From an uncultured Erysipelotrichaceae bacterium (lineage in GTDB: Bacteria > Bacillota_I > Bacilli_A > Erysipelotrichales > Erysipelotrichaceae): 6,195 nt of DNA. A model generated the notes under the pieces. That model was given only the letters and a program-made list of their open reading frames with translations. It was not told the origin of the DNA and made no database searches. The translations under genes were made by a program, and so were the position numbers. Every line of letters starts with the position of its first letter. The stretch's first letter is position 1. The stretch covers positions 1 to 6,195 of the forward strand of contig CAMOOA010000077.1 of the NCBI GenBank assembly GCA_946621045.1, read 5' to 3'. This document shows positions 4,334 through 6,195 of this stretch, piece by piece.

Positions 4334-6118
4334 ATGAATAGTGCATTGAAAACAGGTTCGAATGACAAGATCATTTCGAAACTCTTTTTCCGGCTTCTGC
4401 CGGTACAGATTCTGCTTGTGGGTATTCCGTCGCTGAACGGAATCATCTCCAGCCTGTTTGCGAGCAACCTGCTCGGCGAAAATGCAATGACGGCGATTGG
4501 AATGTATGCTCCAATCGTTCAGTTTATTACGGCCATCAGTAATGTTTTCCTTGGCGGATCACAGATCCTCTGCGGGAAATACATGGGCGGCAACCAGGTG
4601 GAACGCACACAGGAAATCTTTTCACTGAACATCACCGCGGTAAGTATTACCGCGGTTATTGCGTCTGTCCTGATGGCAGCCGCCGGTGCGCTTCATCTGA
4701 CCGGATTCATGAATCCCGATCCGGGCGTCATTGAGATGTTCAACCGCTATCTGATCGGCTGTGCGATCGGTCTTCTGCCGATGATGCTCGGCAGTCAGCT
4801 GTCCGCCTTCCTGTCACTGGAACTGGAAGGTTCCCGCTCCACAGTCGCAACAGCGCTCTTTGTCGTAACCAATCTGCTGCTGACCTGGCTCTTTGTCGGC
4901 GTCCTGCATATGGAGGCATTCGGTCTTGCGCTTGCGGCGTCAATCGGATACTGGGTATATCTGATTGTGGAACTGCTCTATTACTTCTCCGGAAAATCAT
5001 TGCTCAAGCTGAAGATGGTGAAGTTCCGCCTGCCGGATCTTTCCGATATCATCCTGATCGGTTTTCCCGGCGCCACTACGGCCCTGTATCTTACGATTCG
5101 CAGATTTGTACTGAACGGAATGATCACGCGATATGTCGGAAATGCAGGAATGTCTGCCTTTACGGCAAGCGATACACTGCTTGCGATATTCTGGGCGCTG
5201 CCGCTCGGCATGGCAAATGTCTGCCGGATGCTGATGAGCGTCAGTTACGGCGAAGAAGACCGGCAGTCCCTGAAGGATGTCTTTAAAACGATGGTCGGCC
5301 GCTGCCTGCTGATTCAGACTGTGTTTATGGCAGTACTGATTCTGCTGGCTGTACCGTTTACCCGGCTGTTTATCCGCGATACTGCGGATCCGGTGTATCA
5401 GATGACAATTACAGCCTTCCGGCTTATGCCGATTACCATGCCGCTGGCCCTGGTCTGTCAGGCATGGCTGAACTACGGCCAGGTATCCCGGAAACAGGTG
5501 CTCACGCATTCACTGGCGCTGATTGACGGCATGCTGTGTCCGTGCCTTGCAATGCTGGCACTGGTGCCGGCCCTTGGCATGAACGGCATCTACTTTGCGC
5601 TGATCCTCAACGGCTTCGTCACGGTGATCTATCCGGTAATCTATTCGATTGTCTTCAACCGGAAGATACCGACGAATCTCGATCAGCTTCTGATGATTCC
5701 GGACAGCTTCGGTGCCCCTGAGAGAGACCGGCTTGATATTTCCCTGCACAGCGATGAAGAGGTTGTGAACATTGCCGAGCGGGTTCAGAAGTTCTGTATT
5801 GAGAAGGGACTGGAGGAACGCAAAGCCTATCTCTCCGGTCTGTTTCTGGAAGAAATGGCCGGCAATATTGTCGACCACGGCTTTACCAAAGACAAAAAAG
5901 AACACTCGGTCGATGTCCGTGTTGTATGTAAAGACGGCGATGTGATTCTCCGCCTGAAGGATGACTGTATTCCGTTTGATCCGAAACAGCGTGCGGACAT
6001 TATTGATCCGGATGATATCACAAAGAACATCGGCATCCGGATGGTATACTCCATGGCGAAGGATATCACCTATCAGAATATTCTGGGTCTCAATGTACTG
6101 ACGATCCGGATTCCCTGA
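4334..6118 (+). CDS. MATE-family transporter with C-terminal HATPase domain
   Basis: The 594-residue product is longer than ordinary MATE transporters (about 450). Residues about 12-445 look like the MATE fold: two halves of about six membrane spans each, with a charged linker near 220-235, where multidrug/toxin or metabolite antiport driven by Na+ or H+ is the family role. Residues about 463-594 are cytoplasmic and HATPase-like: N-box LEEMAGNIVDH (E506, E507, N511, H515), G1 loop DDCIPFDP (D543; the usual Gly is C545), a partial G2 at NIGIRMV (565-571) and a final strand NVLTIRI. This domain resembles the stand-alone HATPase encoded just upstream, so ATP binding is plausible. By inference it could be controlled by binding or phosphorylating the STAS proteins. 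ATG 4334 is preceded by GGGAG. The substrate cannot be told. Confidence 0.88.
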   Translation: MNSALKTGSNDKIISKLFFRLLPVQILLVGIPSLNGIISSLFASNLLGENAMTAIGMYAPIVQFITAISNVFLGGSQILCGKYMGGNQVERTQEIFSLNITAVSITAVIASVLMAAAGALHLTGFMNPDPGVIEMFNRYLIGCAIGLLPMMLGSQLSAFLSLELEGSRSTVATALFVVTNLLLTWLFVGVLHMEAFGLALAASIGYWVYLIVELLYYFSGKSLLKLKMVKFRLPDLSDIILIGFPGATTALYLTIRRFVLNGMITRYVGNAGMSAFTASDTLLAIFWALPLGMANVCRMLMSVSYGEEDRQSLKDVFKTMVGRCLLIQTVFMAVLILLAVPFTRLFIRDTADPVYQMTITAFRLMPITMPLALVCQAWLNYGQVSRKQVLTHSLALIDGMLCPCLAMLALVPALGMNGIYFALILNGFVTVIYPVIYSIVFNRKIPTNLDQLLMIPDSFGAPERDRLDISLHSDEEVVNIAERVQKFCIEKGLEERKAYLSGLFLEEMAGNIVDHGFTKDKKEHSVDVRVVCKDGDVILRLKDDCIPFDPKQRADIIDPDDITKNIGIRMVYSMAKDITYQNILGLNVLTIRIP

Positions 6119-6134
6119 TTCTACAGGTGAACTG

Positions 6135-6153
6135 CCATACCCATGCGGTATGG
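6135..6153 (+). terminator. hairpin after the last gene, possible terminator
   Basis: CCATACC (6135-6141) pairs perfectly with GGTATGG (6147-6153) around a 5-nt loop, 16 nt after the MATE-fusion stop. No T run follows directly. A second weak stem (AAGCC 6158-6162 with GGCTT 6179-6183 region) lies beyond it. It may end or protect the operon transcript; nothing else is visible up to the window edge. Confidence 0.4.
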
Positions 6154-6195
6154 ACGTAAGCCCATATCCTATTGATGATGGCTTCTGAGGGTCTG

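Overview
The window looks like chromosomal DNA from a low-to-mid GC Gram-positive bacterium, most likely Bacillota (Clostridia or Erysipelotrichia type). The reasons are AGGAGG-type ribosome binding sites close to several starts, use of GTG and TTG starts, perfect TATAAT boxes in the gaps, and the gene families present. Base composition is about half GC. All genes are on the + strand. No RNA gene, insertion sequence or CRISPR array was seen.

Region 1 (1-456) is the end of one transcription unit. It holds the C-terminus of a membrane protein, a possible 23-residue single-span membrane peptide and a DUF1653-type small protein, each joined to the next by an ATGA overlap. A long imperfect hairpin starts in the last stop codon. 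The gap 457-597 holds that hairpin, perfect TATAAT boxes and a small hairpin just before the next gene.

Region 2 (598-6118) is five co-directional genes that read as one functional module: (a) an SLC1/SDF-type transporter with an N-terminal, badly degenerate HATPase (RsbW/SpoIIAB-like) domain; (b) a STAS domain fused to an APH-type phosphotransferase/kinase domain; (c) a stand-alone STAS protein (anti-sigma-factor-antagonist type); (d) a stand-alone HATPase (anti-sigma-factor/serine-kinase type) with recognisable N, G1 and G2 boxes; (e) a MATE-family transporter with a C-terminal HATPase domain. Genes b to e are closely spaced (17, 75 and 44 nt gaps); a and b are 69 nt apart with a possible promoter between them.

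STAS and HATPase proteins are the two halves of bacterial partner-switching systems, in which the HATPase protein phosphorylates a serine of the STAS protein and the phosphorylation state decides who binds whom. The usual output is a sigma factor. Here there is no sigma factor and no PP2C/SpoIIE phosphatase in view. Instead HATPase domains are fused to two unrelated transporters, and a STAS domain is fused to a second kind of kinase fold. The inference is a partner-switching circuit whose outputs are membrane transporters rather than transcription. This is the main point of interest. The substrates are unknown, and the SDF transporter has lost most of the residues that bind Na+ and acidic substrates in characterised relatives.

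Region 3 (6119-6195) has no gene; it holds a 7-bp perfect hairpin that may end the operon.
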